From: an uncultured Lachnospiraceae bacterium
GTDB taxonomy: Bacteria > Bacillota > Clostridia > Lachnospirales > Lachnospiraceae
Assembly (NCBI GenBank): GCA_946414885.1
Contig: CAMKQH010000017.1
Location: 22,773 to 86,772 of the forward strand
Length of the DNA stretch: 64,000 bases
Reading direction: 5' to 3'
Part shown: positions 25,093 to 33,804 of the stretch, one piece after another
How positions within the stretch are numbered: position 1 is the first letter of the stretch
Layout of the letters: each line of letters opens with the position of its first letter
Program-made: the position numbers and the translations under genes
Notes under the pieces: generated by a model
What the model saw: only the letters and a program-made list of their open reading frames with translations
What the model was told of the DNA's origin: nothing
Databases searched by the model: none

Positions 25093-25545
25093 CTACTGAC
25101 GTGCTTTCCTAATCATGATCCTCAGGTCATCCTGACTGATCTCCTGGCAGTCCTGCATCATTTGATAGCGGATCTGCACCAAAATCTCTTCTTCTCCCTG
25201 CGCCACGTCAAGCTCTCTCGTGTGGATCTCAAGCCGCATCGTTCCATAGGGCGTGGGATAATCCACCATGCATCCGCACTCCTCTTCTCCCTGCTTCCGG
25301 TACGTGAACTCCATCACGTGCTTGGCACCGCCCTTGTCATCCGGAAGGCTTCGTCTCAAGACCACCTCTCCCTCACTGATCTTCAGTCTGCTCGAGAAAG
25401 TTACGCCTCCCTTTTTTCCATCCTCAGAAAGCTCCTCTGAAAACAACACGTAATGATGGCCATTTTTATAATAACATTGTCCCTCCGCGCGGTTTACGAT
25501 CTCTCCCCTTCCGCCCGTGATCTCTATGCTGACCAACCCTTCCAT
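25093..25545 (-). CDS. DUF1934 family protein (YwiB-like)
   Basis: A 150-residue beta-barrel protein of the DUF1934/YwiB family (calycin-like fold). The typical features are VSIEITG at the start, an internal YYKNGHHYVLFSEEL, and YPTPYGTMRLEIHTREL in the second half. GGAAGGAAAT lies before ATG 25545. It is the last gene of a run SPOCS/LysM, ispE, GntR, murI, DUF1934 and is separated from murI by about 50 bases. The function is unknown. Confidence 0.8.
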   Translation of the reverse strand: MEGLVSIEITGGRGEIVNRAEGQCYYKNGHHYVLFSEELSEDGKKGGVTFSSRLKISEGEVVLRRSLPDDKGGAKHVMEFTYRKQGEEECGCMVDYPTPYGTMRLEIHTRELDVAQGEEEILVQIRYQMMQDCQEISQDDLRIMIRKARQ

Positions 25546-25599
25546 TGCATTTCCTTCCCACGTTCCTAACGCAAGGACACCCGTTCCTTCGGGGCCTTC

Positions 25600-26709
25600 T
25601 TAAAATTCTTCGATGTTGATCGTCTTTGCACTGAGAATCCCATATTTAATAATGGAATTGGCAAAAGTTTTAAACTTCTCCGCGCCGTCACTTACGTAAA
25701 ACTGATATTTATTCTCTCCGAGGGCGACGGGATTCTCCTTTAGGAGCCCCTTCCTTTCCAGCATTTCCTTCAGTTCCCTCGCTGTTTCGTATGCCGGATT
25801 CACTAGCGTTACCTTGTCTCCCATGATTCTGGCCACGGTGGAACGGATCAAGGGATAATGCGTGCATCCCAGGATCAGCGTGTCGATGTCAATGTCGATC
25901 AGCTCATTCAAATAACGCTTTGCGATCTCATCCGTCACCGGATCCTCCCAGAGCCCTTCTTCCACAAGGGGAACGAAGAGCGGACAGGCCTTTCCGTATA
26001 TGGTGACCTCCGGATGGATCTTTTTTATGTACTGGCTGTAAATATGGCTTCCAATGGTTGCCTCCGTCGCGATGACGCCAATCTTCCCGTTTCTCGTCGC
26101 CTCGGCCGCCGCCTTTGCTCCCGGCTTTACCACGCCGATGATGGGAACGTCCGTCTCCTTCTCGAGATCCTCGAGGGCATAGGCACTGGCCGTGTTGCAG
26201 GCCACCACAATGGTTTTCACCTCATGGGTCTGCAGGAACCGCACGATCTGGCGGGAAAACCTTGTCACGGTCTCTTTCGACTTGCTGCCATAAGGCACTC
26301 TCGCCGTGTCCCCAAAATATATGATCTTCTCATTCGGAATCTGCCGCATGATTTCCCGCGCCACGGTAAGTCCGCCTACGCCGGAATCAAACACCCCTAT
26401 GGGCGCGTCTGCCGTCAATTTTTGTTCCATTCCTTTGTCACTAACCTTTCTATCCTTTTTCCAAAAGGCTTGCCATAATTCCATCAGCCTGCTGTGCCCC
26501 TTGATCTCTCCAGGTTTCGCCGAGAGTACGGCGTCCAGCAGTTCTTCCCCCGAAAGGCACTCCTGCTCACAACTCTTGCATACGTCCGCGTTCCAAAACA
26601 TTTCCGGAAACAAGATCCCAAATGCCAGCCATGCGGCCATCGCAAAGCCTCCAAAACGTGCCAGTGTCTTCCAAACCAGGTACTTACGGCCTCTATCCTC
26701 ACGCTTCAT
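25600..26709 (-). CDS. murI: Glutamate racemase with N-terminal membrane extension
   Basis: A 369-residue MurI that makes D-glutamate for peptidoglycan. The racemase core begins near residue 100 (APIGVFDSGVGGLTVAREI) and has both catalytic cysteines (VVACNTASAYA and ILGCTHYPLI). Ordinary MurI is about 265 residues. Here about 95 extra residues precede it: a basic start, a hydrophobic span (about residues 19-37, FGGFAMAAWLAFGILFPEM), then CKSCEQEC. ATG 26709 has GGGAGG 8 bases upstream, which supports expression of the extension. An internal start at MEQKL would give the usual size but has AAAGG too close. The extension may anchor the enzyme at the membrane. Confidence 0.9.
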   Translation of the reverse strand: MKREDRGRKYLVWKTLARFGGFAMAAWLAFGILFPEMFWNADVCKSCEQECLSGEELLDAVLSAKPGEIKGHSRLMELWQAFWKKDRKVSDKGMEQKLTADAPIGVFDSGVGGLTVAREIMRQIPNEKIIYFGDTARVPYGSKSKETVTRFSRQIVRFLQTHEVKTIVVACNTASAYALEDLEKETDVPIIGVVKPGAKAAAEATRNGKIGVIATEATIGSHIYSQYIKKIHPEVTIYGKACPLFVPLVEEGLWEDPVTDEIAKRYLNELIDIDIDTLILGCTHYPLIRSTVARIMGDKVTLVNPAYETARELKEMLERKGLLKENPVALGENKYQFYVSDGAEKFKTFANSIIKYGILSAKTINIEEF

Positions 26710-26787
26710 TTTTCTTTTCCTCCCATACTCCATAGGTTCTTGACTTGAGTATGGGCACGGTTTGGAAAAATGATACGCGTCATTCCG

Positions 26788-27483
26788 TTATTTCTTTTCT
26801 TTTTCCAACCGGATCTGGCGGATGATCGCCTTCTTTTGATTGTCAATGTGAAGTCTCGCAGCCTCACAGGCCGTCTCGCGGTTTTTCTTCACAATGTTCT
26901 CATAGATAATGCGATGCTCCTCCACCAGCTTTTCATGCTGGCTAAAGTCTTTCAGATATTCAAAGCGATATCGGTACATCTGCTCCGACAGGTTATTTAC
27001 CAGCTGGATCAGGCGCTGGTTGCCCGTAGCCTGCACGATGATGTCATGGAGTGCCACGTCCTTCTGCGCCAGGAGCTTTACGTCCTTCTCCTTTTCGCTC
27101 TTTCTCGCTTCTTCCGCAAAGGCATCACACGCCTCGGACAAACGTTGCAATTCCTCCTCCGTGATCCTCTCGCAAGCGAGCTCCACGCAAAGCGCGTCCA
27201 CCGCACGGCGCACCTCCAGCACGTCATTCATGCTCTTTTCCGTGATCTGGGCAACCTCCGCCCCGCGTCTCGGGATCATCGTTACCAGACCTTCCAGTTC
27301 CAGCTTCCGGATGGCCTCACGGATCGGCGTTCTGCTCACGCCAAGCTGATCCGCGAGATGGATCTCCATCAGCCTCTCTCCCGGCTTTAATTCCCCCGTC
27401 AGGATGGCCTGACGGAGCGTGTTGAACACCACGTCCCTAAGCGGTAAAAACTGATCCATTTTCAGCTGAAATCTCTCTTGCAT
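26788..27483 (-). CDS. GntR-family (FadR subfamily) transcriptional regulator
   Basis: A 231-residue regulator with an N-terminal winged helix (residues 20-80; LKPGERLMEIHLADQLGVSRTPIREAI) and a C-terminal all-helical FCD ligand domain (EVRRAVDALCVELAC, then DVALHDIIVQATGN and a later EEHRIIYENI). The metal-binding Asp/His positions of FCD proteins appear kept. ATG 27483 after AAAGG is preferred; the frame extends 15 codons further. It follows ispE by about 94 bases. A TGTATACA palindrome in the ispE promoter region is a plausible operator for it, so it may control its own operon. Confidence 0.9.
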   Translation of the reverse strand: MQERFQLKMDQFLPLRDVVFNTLRQAILTGELKPGERLMEIHLADQLGVSRTPIREAIRKLELEGLVTMIPRRGAEVAQITEKSMNDVLEVRRAVDALCVELACERITEEELQRLSEACDAFAEEARKSEKEKDVKLLAQKDVALHDIIVQATGNQRLIQLVNNLSEQMYRYRFEYLKDFSQHEKLVEEHRIIYENIVKKNRETACEAARLHIDNQKKAIIRQIRLEKEKK

Positions 27484-27576
27484 TTTTCTCGCCTTTCCTA
27501 TCGCAGTCATGCGGCGTCTTTCCGTCACAATCCCGCATGCGCGGCTCTTTCCGCTTTTGTTTCTGAACTCCTCGGC

Positions 27577-28440
27577 TTATTCCCTGCCACTTACCGGCTT
27601 TGTCACGTAAATCTGCCTTGCAAGCCCAAGCTCCCGGATCTGCTCCCCGGCTGCCCTGGCCATTTCTTCCTTCTCAAAAATCCCAAACGTAGACGGTCCG
27701 CTGCCACTCATAAGACTGCCAAGCGCGCCCTGGGAGAGCATGACCTCTCTGATCTTTTGAACCACGGGATGCATTTCCTCCGTGACCGTTGCAAGCACGT
27801 TGGCGAGGCGCCTTACAACCCCATCCAAGTCATTTTCCGCGATGGCCCTTTGCATGCCGTCCACGTCCGGATGATCCGTGATCTCATGGCGGTCGATCCG
27901 CTCGTAGACCTCCTTTGTCGATACGCCAATCTCAGGCTTTGCAACCAAAAGCACGCACTCCGGCATGGGAGGAAGCTTTGTCAAAACCTCGCCGATTCCT
28001 TCGGAAAGCGCGGTCCCGCCCAGGATGCAATAAGGTACGTCCGCTCCGATCTTGACGCCCAGGGTACAGAGCTCCTCCTCCGAAAGTCCAAGATCATACA
28101 AAAGATTCATCGCCTTCATCGTACAGGCTGCATCCGTGCTTCCGCCGGCCATTCCGGCCGCCACGGGAATTCTTTTTTCCAGATGCACGGAAACGCCGCC
28201 GGCGATCTGAAATCTCTCCCGCATCAGCGACGCTGCCTTATAGATTAGATTATCTTCTCCCAATGGGATCTCTCCGGCATCCGACGTGATCTTGATTTCT
28301 CCCGTCGTCCGTTCAAACGAAAGCGTGTCGTAAATCCCCACCGTCTGCATGATCATGCGAACCTGATGATACCCGTTTTCCAGGCGTCCCACCACGTCCA
28401 GGCATAAATTGATCTTTGCGTATGCATTTAAACTCAGCAT
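27577..28440 (-). CDS. ispE: 4-diphosphocytidyl-2-C-methyl-D-erythritol kinase
   Basis: A 287-residue GHMP kinase of the MEP isoprenoid pathway. The substrate motif AYAKINLCLDVVGRLENGYHQV is at residues 6-27, the ATP loop PVAAGMAGGSTDAA near 91-104, and the third motif LMSGSGPSTFGIF near 240. GAGG precedes the ATG. It starts a short operon with GntR, murI and DUF1934, read from a promoter with a striking inverted repeat. Confidence 0.96.
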   Translation of the reverse strand: MLSLNAYAKINLCLDVVGRLENGYHQVRMIMQTVGIYDTLSFERTTGEIKITSDAGEIPLGEDNLIYKAASLMRERFQIAGGVSVHLEKRIPVAAGMAGGSTDAACTMKAMNLLYDLGLSEEELCTLGVKIGADVPYCILGGTALSEGIGEVLTKLPPMPECVLLVAKPEIGVSTKEVYERIDRHEITDHPDVDGMQRAIAENDLDGVVRRLANVLATVTEEMHPVVQKIREVMLSQGALGSLMSGSGPSTFGIFEKEEMARAAGEQIRELGLARQIYVTKPVSGRE

Positions 28441-28463
28441 GACTTTTTCCTCTGAATGTATTC

Positions 28464-28513
28464 TGTATACAAGGATTGTATTTATTATAGTACAATCCTT
28501 ATGCGTCCGTCAA
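28464..28513 (-). promoter_or_regulatory. ispE promoter inside a 10-bp perfect inverted repeat, with a TGTATACA site
   Basis: Minus strand TTGACG (28508-28513), 18-bp spacer, TATAAT (28484-28489). AAGGATTGTA (28471-28480) and TACAATCCTT (28491-28500) are exact complements that bracket the -10 box. TGTATACA (28464-28471) is an 8-bp palindrome next to it, similar to FadR-subfamily GntR operators. Binding at either site would block RNA polymerase. Confidence 0.6.
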
Positions 28514-28537
28514 GCCTTGTACGCAAAAGGCTTCGCG

Positions 28538-30094
28538 TCAATTTCTTTTTACAACCAAAAGCTTTTGTCCCGGTACTAATTCCTCGCTGGTAAGATTGTT
28601 GAGATCCTTTAGGCTTTGAATCGGCACGTAATATTTTTTCCCCACGTTCCAAAGATGTTCCCCGGGACGCACCACGTAGATCGCCATGCCTGGCAAGGAT
28701 GCCATTTTCTCCTGGTCCAGGGGTGCCTCCGCGATCTCCCCCAGCACCTGCGTTTCTTCTTCATGAAACGCTGAGGCCACAAAGCAAAGAATCGCCTTCA
28801 CTTCCATCTCCTCACTGCCCTGCATGGTGACGCTAAAGCGTTCCAGCGTAGCCTGGACCCGCTCCGGCACGTCCTCTCCAGCCAATCCCGGGATTTCCAG
28901 CACATACTCGTATGGCAGTGTTTTCCTAACGCACCCATAAGGTTTTTCGTCATCCCCCGTGACATAAAGGATCTTGACGCCAAGGCTTCCGCGAAGGCGC
29001 AGTCCGTTCTCCGCCGCCAGTACGTCCGTCAGCGACAGGCTTCCCTCTCCGCGGATCAGCTGCAGAGGTTTCGCCACGCCTTCCAGCGTCACGTGGTCCA
29101 GAACCTTTGTCTTTCCCGTAACGCTCCTGAGAAGCCGCCTTAAGGAGGCCGTCTTTTTCTCTTCCAGGATTTCTTCCTTCACGCCATAGACGTCCGTAAC
29201 CACGTCCAATTTCTTCTCTTCATAAACGCAAATCCTGAGCGTGACCGTCATCTCCAGCCCGAAATCCCGCATCTCTCCGTCCAAGTCAGGCTTTGGCGTC
29301 AGTTCCCACTGGGAAATGCCATATCTAACGTCAAGCGCCATTCCCTCATGACAGCCGGAGCAGGCGATCTGAGTGCTCTCCTCCACCGTCGTCTCGTAAA
29401 TCTCGGGATTTCCGTCTTCACTTTCATACAGCACGAACACGCGGACTTCGCCCTGCGCGTAAAGCTGCTCCTCGCCCAGCCGGAAATTCATCTCTCCCAG
29501 CTCTGCGCTCTTCCAAAGAATCCTTGCCACGTTTGGTTGACCTGAGGGCAGGGAAAGCTCCTCCTTGATCCGCATCACGTCCCTGCTGCACAACGCCAAT
29601 TCCGTGTACTCCATGGGCACAAGCCGGATCTGTGCATCCTCCTGCCCAGGGCCGGTAACTCCTATGGGAAGCTCTTCATCCTGAATGGACTGAGCGGACG
29701 CCTCCAGTGAAAGGACGGATTGCACGCCAAGCTTTCGCGAGTTGATCATGGATATGGTCAGATCCTCCACCATGCCCGTAACGACAACATCATCTGAAGG
29801 AAGCAGTCCTTCCACGCGGATCTTCTCCTCAAACGGAAGTTTTCCCTCCATGCATTCCAGGCGTCCGCCATATTCCTGCGTGTGATACAGGACGGAGAAC
29901 GTTAATTTCCCGCGCACCGTCACCGCATCTGCCATGGGCTGCACTTCCTCGATCAAAACACTCCCCTTCTCCAGACAGATGGTGTTTACGTCTGGCTTCA
30001 TCTCGGGAAGATTGACGTCTTCCTCCATGGTGATCTGTAACTGGCCCTCCTTTTCGGTGCCATTCCTTCGTACGTATTGTTTTAGCAACTCCAT
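28538..30094 (-). CDS. SPOCS (DUF3794) and LysM domain protein, SipL-like
   Basis: A 518-residue protein with repeated DUF3794/SPOCS domains (about residues 1-460; each with a VRGKLTFSVLYHT-type core) and a C-terminal LysM domain (residues 470-516; VVRPGEHLWNVGKKYYV, then LVPGQKLLVVK). This layout matches SipL of Clostridioides difficile, which binds SpoIVA through LysM during spore coat assembly. It suggests that the organism is a spore former or descends from one. No signal peptide is present. It lies upstream of ispE, 97 bases away. Bases 30095-30188 upstream hold no recognised feature. Confidence 0.88.
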   Translation of the reverse strand: MELLKQYVRRNGTEKEGQLQITMEEDVNLPEMKPDVNTICLEKGSVLIEEVQPMADAVTVRGKLTFSVLYHTQEYGGRLECMEGKLPFEEKIRVEGLLPSDDVVVTGMVEDLTISMINSRKLGVQSVLSLEASAQSIQDEELPIGVTGPGQEDAQIRLVPMEYTELALCSRDVMRIKEELSLPSGQPNVARILWKSAELGEMNFRLGEEQLYAQGEVRVFVLYESEDGNPEIYETTVEESTQIACSGCHEGMALDVRYGISQWELTPKPDLDGEMRDFGLEMTVTLRICVYEEKKLDVVTDVYGVKEEILEEKKTASLRRLLRSVTGKTKVLDHVTLEGVAKPLQLIRGEGSLSLTDVLAAENGLRLRGSLGVKILYVTGDDEKPYGCVRKTLPYEYVLEIPGLAGEDVPERVQATLERFSVTMQGSEEMEVKAILCFVASAFHEEETQVLGEIAEAPLDQEKMASLPGMAIYVVRPGEHLWNVGKKYYVPIQSLKDLNNLTSEELVPGQKLLVVKRN

Positions 30095-30188
30095 GCCGCA
30101 TACCTCCAGCTCTTCCCAGATACCTTATGTATACGCCGGAAGGATTAAAAATATGAGTGGGGCGCGTATGGATTGAGTGCGAAGGGAT

Positions 30189-30360
30189 GGGGCAGGGTAG
30201 GTCCGCATGCATCACCCGTGAACAATTAGCCGGCGGTTCTTACTGAATTGGAGACCTATGGCGACGCCATCATTTATAAGCGACGCCGACATAGGGCGAA
30301 CAATGAAGTTAGAACCGTCCGAGCCGTTCACGGGTGATGCATGCGGACCTACCCTGCCCC
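30189..30360. repeat. Inverted-repeat element, copy 1: two 35-bp perfect arms around a 102-bp core
   Basis: 30189-30223 and 30326-30360 are exact reverse complements over 35 bp (arm begins GGGGCAGGGTAGG). The 102-bp core 30224-30325 itself has weaker inner pairing (GGCGGTTCT with AGAACCGTCC, CCTATG with CATAGG). The core is present in reverse orientation in the second copy at 32011-32112. It lies 48 bases downstream of the first lipoprotein gene. No transposase and no target-site duplication are visible. Confidence 0.85.
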
Positions 30361-30407
30361 TGGCATCCGAAAAATTCAACTTAATACGTGCCCTCCCAGA
30401 AAATCAT

Positions 30408-31931
30408 TTATTGAAAGTGAATCGTACAATTACCTGGGAAGTAAGGATAGAATGCTTCAATTGCGTCCCACTGGTCTTTGGTTCCCTCAAAATAAATTTC
30501 TTTCAAGGTGCTGCAACCCATAAACGCACCGGCCCGGATCTCGGTAAGGCTGGCGGGAAGCCGGAGGGTTTCCAGCGTGGCGCAATTGATAAAAGCAAAC
30601 TTGGCAATAATCTTTGTTCCCTCCGGCACGTCGTATTCGCTTGCGCCGGCATTTGGATAACGCATCAAAGTATTTTTGTCAGCGTCAAAGAGCACTCCGT
30701 CCTCGGCGTACAAAAACTCACTGCCCTCTTCCACGGAAAAGGAACTGATCTCTCTCTCGCCGGAAAAAAGATAGACGTCCACTTCCATGACTTTCGCCGG
30801 AATCACGACCTCACTGCCTTCCCCACGGTATTCTGTCAGCATTCCATGCTTTATTACGTAAAGTCCGCCCTCGTCCCGATCAGAATAAAGCTGTGGTCCG
30901 TCCTTCACCACGTCCCGGATGCACGTGGGCATCTGAACGCCATACTGCACGTATTTGCCATTTATCATTTGCCTACCGTCGGAGTCGTGATTTCTGAAGC
31001 TATTATAGCTTTTGTTAAAGTATTGGTTTGCCGGAGAATCCATTTTGTATACGTCAAGCCATGATACGTCTATGCAATACCATTCATCATACAGCTTTAC
31101 CATGTTCCATGCGTGAAAATTGATGAAGCTTGACCATACGTACAGGCTGTCGAGACCCGCTGCATTGCACAGATACTGGAATGTTTTCGCATAACCGTGA
31201 TCCGTGGCGATTCCGTCACCCAAGGCTCCTCCAAGCCCGCAGGTAATCCCATACCGATACAGGTTATTGCGTGAAGACATGTCACATTCCACGTTGTCAC
31301 AAATCAGCTGAAGGATCGCCTCTTCCTTTTCCAAGTCATTTCCGCATTTATCGATGACCTTCATCCACTCCTGCGTCTTCGCTTCGATCTTGTCCCGATA
31401 GGAATCGATCACTTCGCGGCTTGTAAATCCGTCCACCAAATCCATGTAACACTTATTGTCTTCGTCCACCACAAGCATACCACTGAAGAAAAAGTATTTC
31501 GGATAGGAATGATAGAATAATTGCGCCACTGCTTCAGCTTCATATACGCTTAAAGGTCCTAGCTCCAGATTACCAAAATAGCCTTGGGTGATTTCCTTGC
31601 CCAATCCATAGGAACCCTCAGGATATCTGATCGTTGAACTCATTCGTGTTTTCGGTTCCTCCGTCCCCCAATAAAAAGCCTCCGCCTGCTTTTTTAGGAT
31701 ATTAAAAAATACCTTTTGTTCAATGCTCAGCTGGTCATAAAAATAGTTGGTATTCCCTTCATATAACGAGTGTCTGTCCGGCACGGAAGTCTCACTTTGC
31801 ACGCTCGTCGTCTCCACCGTTTCCGTTCCCGTCTCTGGCTGCTTCTCTTTCTTTTCGCACCCTGCCAGCAATGTCATGCCCATGCACAGAGCCATAAACT
31901 GAATCAAAAGCTTTGTCTTCCAAACTCTCAT
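30408..31931 (-). CDS. Lipoprotein with transglutaminase-like fold and leucine-rich repeats, copy 1
   Basis: A 507-residue surface lipoprotein: signal peptide with lipobox LLAGC at about residue 25, an acidic linker, a transglutaminase-like domain (about residues 200-320) and a C-terminal BspA-like LRR_5 region (VFDADKN-type units, AFINCATLETLRLPASLTEIRAGAFMGC as two repeats). The fold keeps His in FHAWNMV and Asp in CIDVSWLD. At the usual catalytic Cys position (xCxGYA) the protein has ATDHGYAKTF, so the nucleophile appears to be missing and it may bind rather than cut or cross-link. ATG 31931 follows GAGAGGG. It is about 70% alike to the next gene by eye. Confidence 0.8.
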   Translation of the reverse strand: MRVWKTKLLIQFMALCMGMTLLAGCEKKEKQPETGTETVETTSVQSETSVPDRHSLYEGNTNYFYDQLSIEQKVFFNILKKQAEAFYWGTEEPKTRMSSTIRYPEGSYGLGKEITQGYFGNLELGPLSVYEAEAVAQLFYHSYPKYFFFSGMLVVDEDNKCYMDLVDGFTSREVIDSYRDKIEAKTQEWMKVIDKCGNDLEKEEAILQLICDNVECDMSSRNNLYRYGITCGLGGALGDGIATDHGYAKTFQYLCNAAGLDSLYVWSSFINFHAWNMVKLYDEWYCIDVSWLDVYKMDSPANQYFNKSYNSFRNHDSDGRQMINGKYVQYGVQMPTCIRDVVKDGPQLYSDRDEGGLYVIKHGMLTEYRGEGSEVVIPAKVMEVDVYLFSGEREISSFSVEEGSEFLYAEDGVLFDADKNTLMRYPNAGASEYDVPEGTKIIAKFAFINCATLETLRLPASLTEIRAGAFMGCSTLKEIYFEGTKDQWDAIEAFYPYFPGNCTIHFQ

Positions 31932-31974
31932 CCCAATCCCTCTCTTGTCACCACAAAGTGACAATGGCCGGAAT

Positions 31975-32147
31975 CTGGCTCAGGTTGGCCCGCGGCCCGT
32001 ATCCGTGAACGGCTCGGACGGTTCTAACTTCATTGTTCGCCCTATGTCGGCGTCGCTTATAAATGATGGCGTCGCCATAGGACTCCAATTCATTAAGAAC
32101 CGCCGGCTAATTGTTCACGGGTGATGCATGCGGACCTACCCTGCCCC
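31975..32147. repeat. Inverted-repeat element, copy 2, core inverted relative to copy 1
   Basis: The right arm 32113-32147 equals the right arm of copy 1 base for base. The 102-bp core 32011-32112 is the reverse complement of the copy 1 core with two differences. The left arm (about 31975-32010) has diverged and only its last bases, CCGTGAAC, are well kept. The sequence to the right continues to match copy 1 into the lipoprotein gene, so gene and element were duplicated together. Confidence 0.85.
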
Positions 32148-32195
32148 TGGCATCCGAAAAAATCAACTCAATACGTGCCCCTCCTCGGGAATCGT

Positions 32196-33725
32196 TTATT
32201 GAAAGTGAATCGTACAATTGTACTGGAGGTAGGAATCGTAATTTTCAATTGCTTCCCATTGGTCCTGGGTTCCCTCAAAATAGACGTCTTTTAGGGACTC
32301 GCAACCCGCAAAGGCACCGATATGGATCTCCGTAAGGCTGGCGGGAAGGTGGAGGCTTTCCAGCTTTGCACAGTTCATAAACGCAACCTTGGCGATCATC
32401 TTCGTTCCCTCCGGCACGGTATATTCACTTGCACCTGCATTGGGATACCGCATCAGGATTTTTTTGTCTGCGTCAAAGAGCACGCCATCCTCAGCACACA
32501 AATACTCACTGCCCTCTTCCACGGAAAAGGAACTGATCTCCCTCTCTCCGGTAAAAAGAAGGAGATCCACTTCCATGGCTTTTGCCGGGATCACGACGTC
32601 ACTGCTTTCCCCCTTGTATTCCATCAGCACTCCATGCTTTATCGCATAAAGTCCATCCTCTCCGTCAACCGAATAAAGCTTCGGTCCGTCCTTCACCTCG
32701 TCCTGAAGGCACTTCGGCGTCTGAACGCCATACTGCATGTATTTGCCATTTAACATTTGCAGACCGACGGAGTCTTGATCCTTAAAGGTATCATAGCTTT
32801 TGTTATAGCACCTGTCCGCCGGCGATTCCATTTTGTATACGTCCAGCCATGACACGTCAATGCAGTACCATTCATCATATAGATTTACCATGTTCCAGGC
32901 ATGATAACTCTGGGAGGTTGCCCACACAAAAAGGCTGTCGAGTCCCGCTGCGTTACACAAATACTGAAATGTTTTCGCGTAACCGTGATCCGTCGCAACT
33001 CCGTCAACCAAGGCACCGCCAATCCCGCCAGTAATTCCATGCCGCAGAAAGTTAATCCTTCTTGACGCGTCATATTCCACGTTATCATAAATCAACTGAA
33101 GGATCGCTTCTTCCTTTTCCAGGTCATTTCCGCAATTCTCAATGACCTTCATCCACTCTTCCGTCTTCGCTTCGATCTTGTCCCGGTATGAGTCAATCAT
33201 TTCGCGGCTTGTAAATCCGTCCAGCAGTTCCATGCAGTATTTGCCGTCCTCTTCCACAAGCATTCCGCTAAAGAAAAAGTATTTCGGACAGGAATGGTAA
33301 AATATTTGCGCCACGTTTTCCGCTTCCAATACACTTAACGTGCCAAGCTCCAGATTACCAAAATAACCCTGGGTAGTTTCCTCCCATGACACGCAGGTCC
33401 CATAAGGGTAATGAAGCGTGGAACCCACCGGCAATACTCTTATTGTCGGTTCCTCCGTCCCCCAGTAAAACGCCTCTGCCTGCTTTTTTAAGACATTGAA
33501 AAATACCTTTTGTTCCTTGCTCAGCTGGTCATAAAAATAATTGGTATTCCCTTCATACGGCGAGTGTCTCTCCGGCTCCAGGGGTTCCTTTTGTTCCCTC
33601 GTCGTCTCCACCGTCTCGCTCCCCGTCTCCGGCAATTTCTCCTTTTTCTCGCACCCTGCCATCAACGCCATGCTCATGCACAGGATCAAAATCTTTGCTA
33701 AAACTACGTTCCTCCAAGCCCTCAT
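32196..33725 (-). CDS. Lipoprotein with transglutaminase-like fold and leucine-rich repeats, copy 2
   Basis: A 509-residue paralogue of the preceding entry with the same order: signal peptide and lipobox LMAGC, linker, transglutaminase-like domain and two LRR_5 units (AFMNCAKLESLHLPAS, AFAGCESLKDVYFEG). It too has ATDHGYAKTF in place of a Cys-containing motif, while YHAWNMV and CIDVSWLD are kept. Both copies losing the Cys in the same way implies that the loss preceded duplication. ATG 33725 follows AGAGGA by 6 bases; ATG 33728 is also possible. The two genes lie in tandem about 260 bases apart, separated by element copy 2. Confidence 0.8.
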   Translation of the reverse strand: MRAWRNVVLAKILILCMSMALMAGCEKKEKLPETGSETVETTREQKEPLEPERHSPYEGNTNYFYDQLSKEQKVFFNVLKKQAEAFYWGTEEPTIRVLPVGSTLHYPYGTCVSWEETTQGYFGNLELGTLSVLEAENVAQIFYHSCPKYFFFSGMLVEEDGKYCMELLDGFTSREMIDSYRDKIEAKTEEWMKVIENCGNDLEKEEAILQLIYDNVEYDASRRINFLRHGITGGIGGALVDGVATDHGYAKTFQYLCNAAGLDSLFVWATSQSYHAWNMVNLYDEWYCIDVSWLDVYKMESPADRCYNKSYDTFKDQDSVGLQMLNGKYMQYGVQTPKCLQDEVKDGPKLYSVDGEDGLYAIKHGVLMEYKGESSDVVIPAKAMEVDLLLFTGEREISSFSVEEGSEYLCAEDGVLFDADKKILMRYPNAGASEYTVPEGTKMIAKVAFMNCAKLESLHLPASLTEIHIGAFAGCESLKDVYFEGTQDQWEAIENYDSYLQYNCTIHFQ

Positions 33726-33750
33726 CATGATTCCTCTCTCTATTTCCAAA

Positions 33751-33797
33751 AAGAGACAAGGGCCGGAATCTGAATCAAGAGAATCCAGATTCCGACC
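33751..33797 (-). terminator. Terminator after pyrD
   Basis: CGGAATCTG (33764-33772) and CAGATTCCG (33786-33794) form the stem core, extended by GGCC/GACC. On the minus strand TTGTCTCTTTTTGG follows. It ends the pyrK-pyrD transcript 8 bases past the pyrD stop. Confidence 0.8.
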
Positions 33798-33804
33798 CAG
33801 ATAC

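Noticed and set aside
30189..30360. Insertion sequence
   Set aside because: The element is only 172 bp, with no transposase frame and no target duplication; copy 2 arose with its neighbouring gene.
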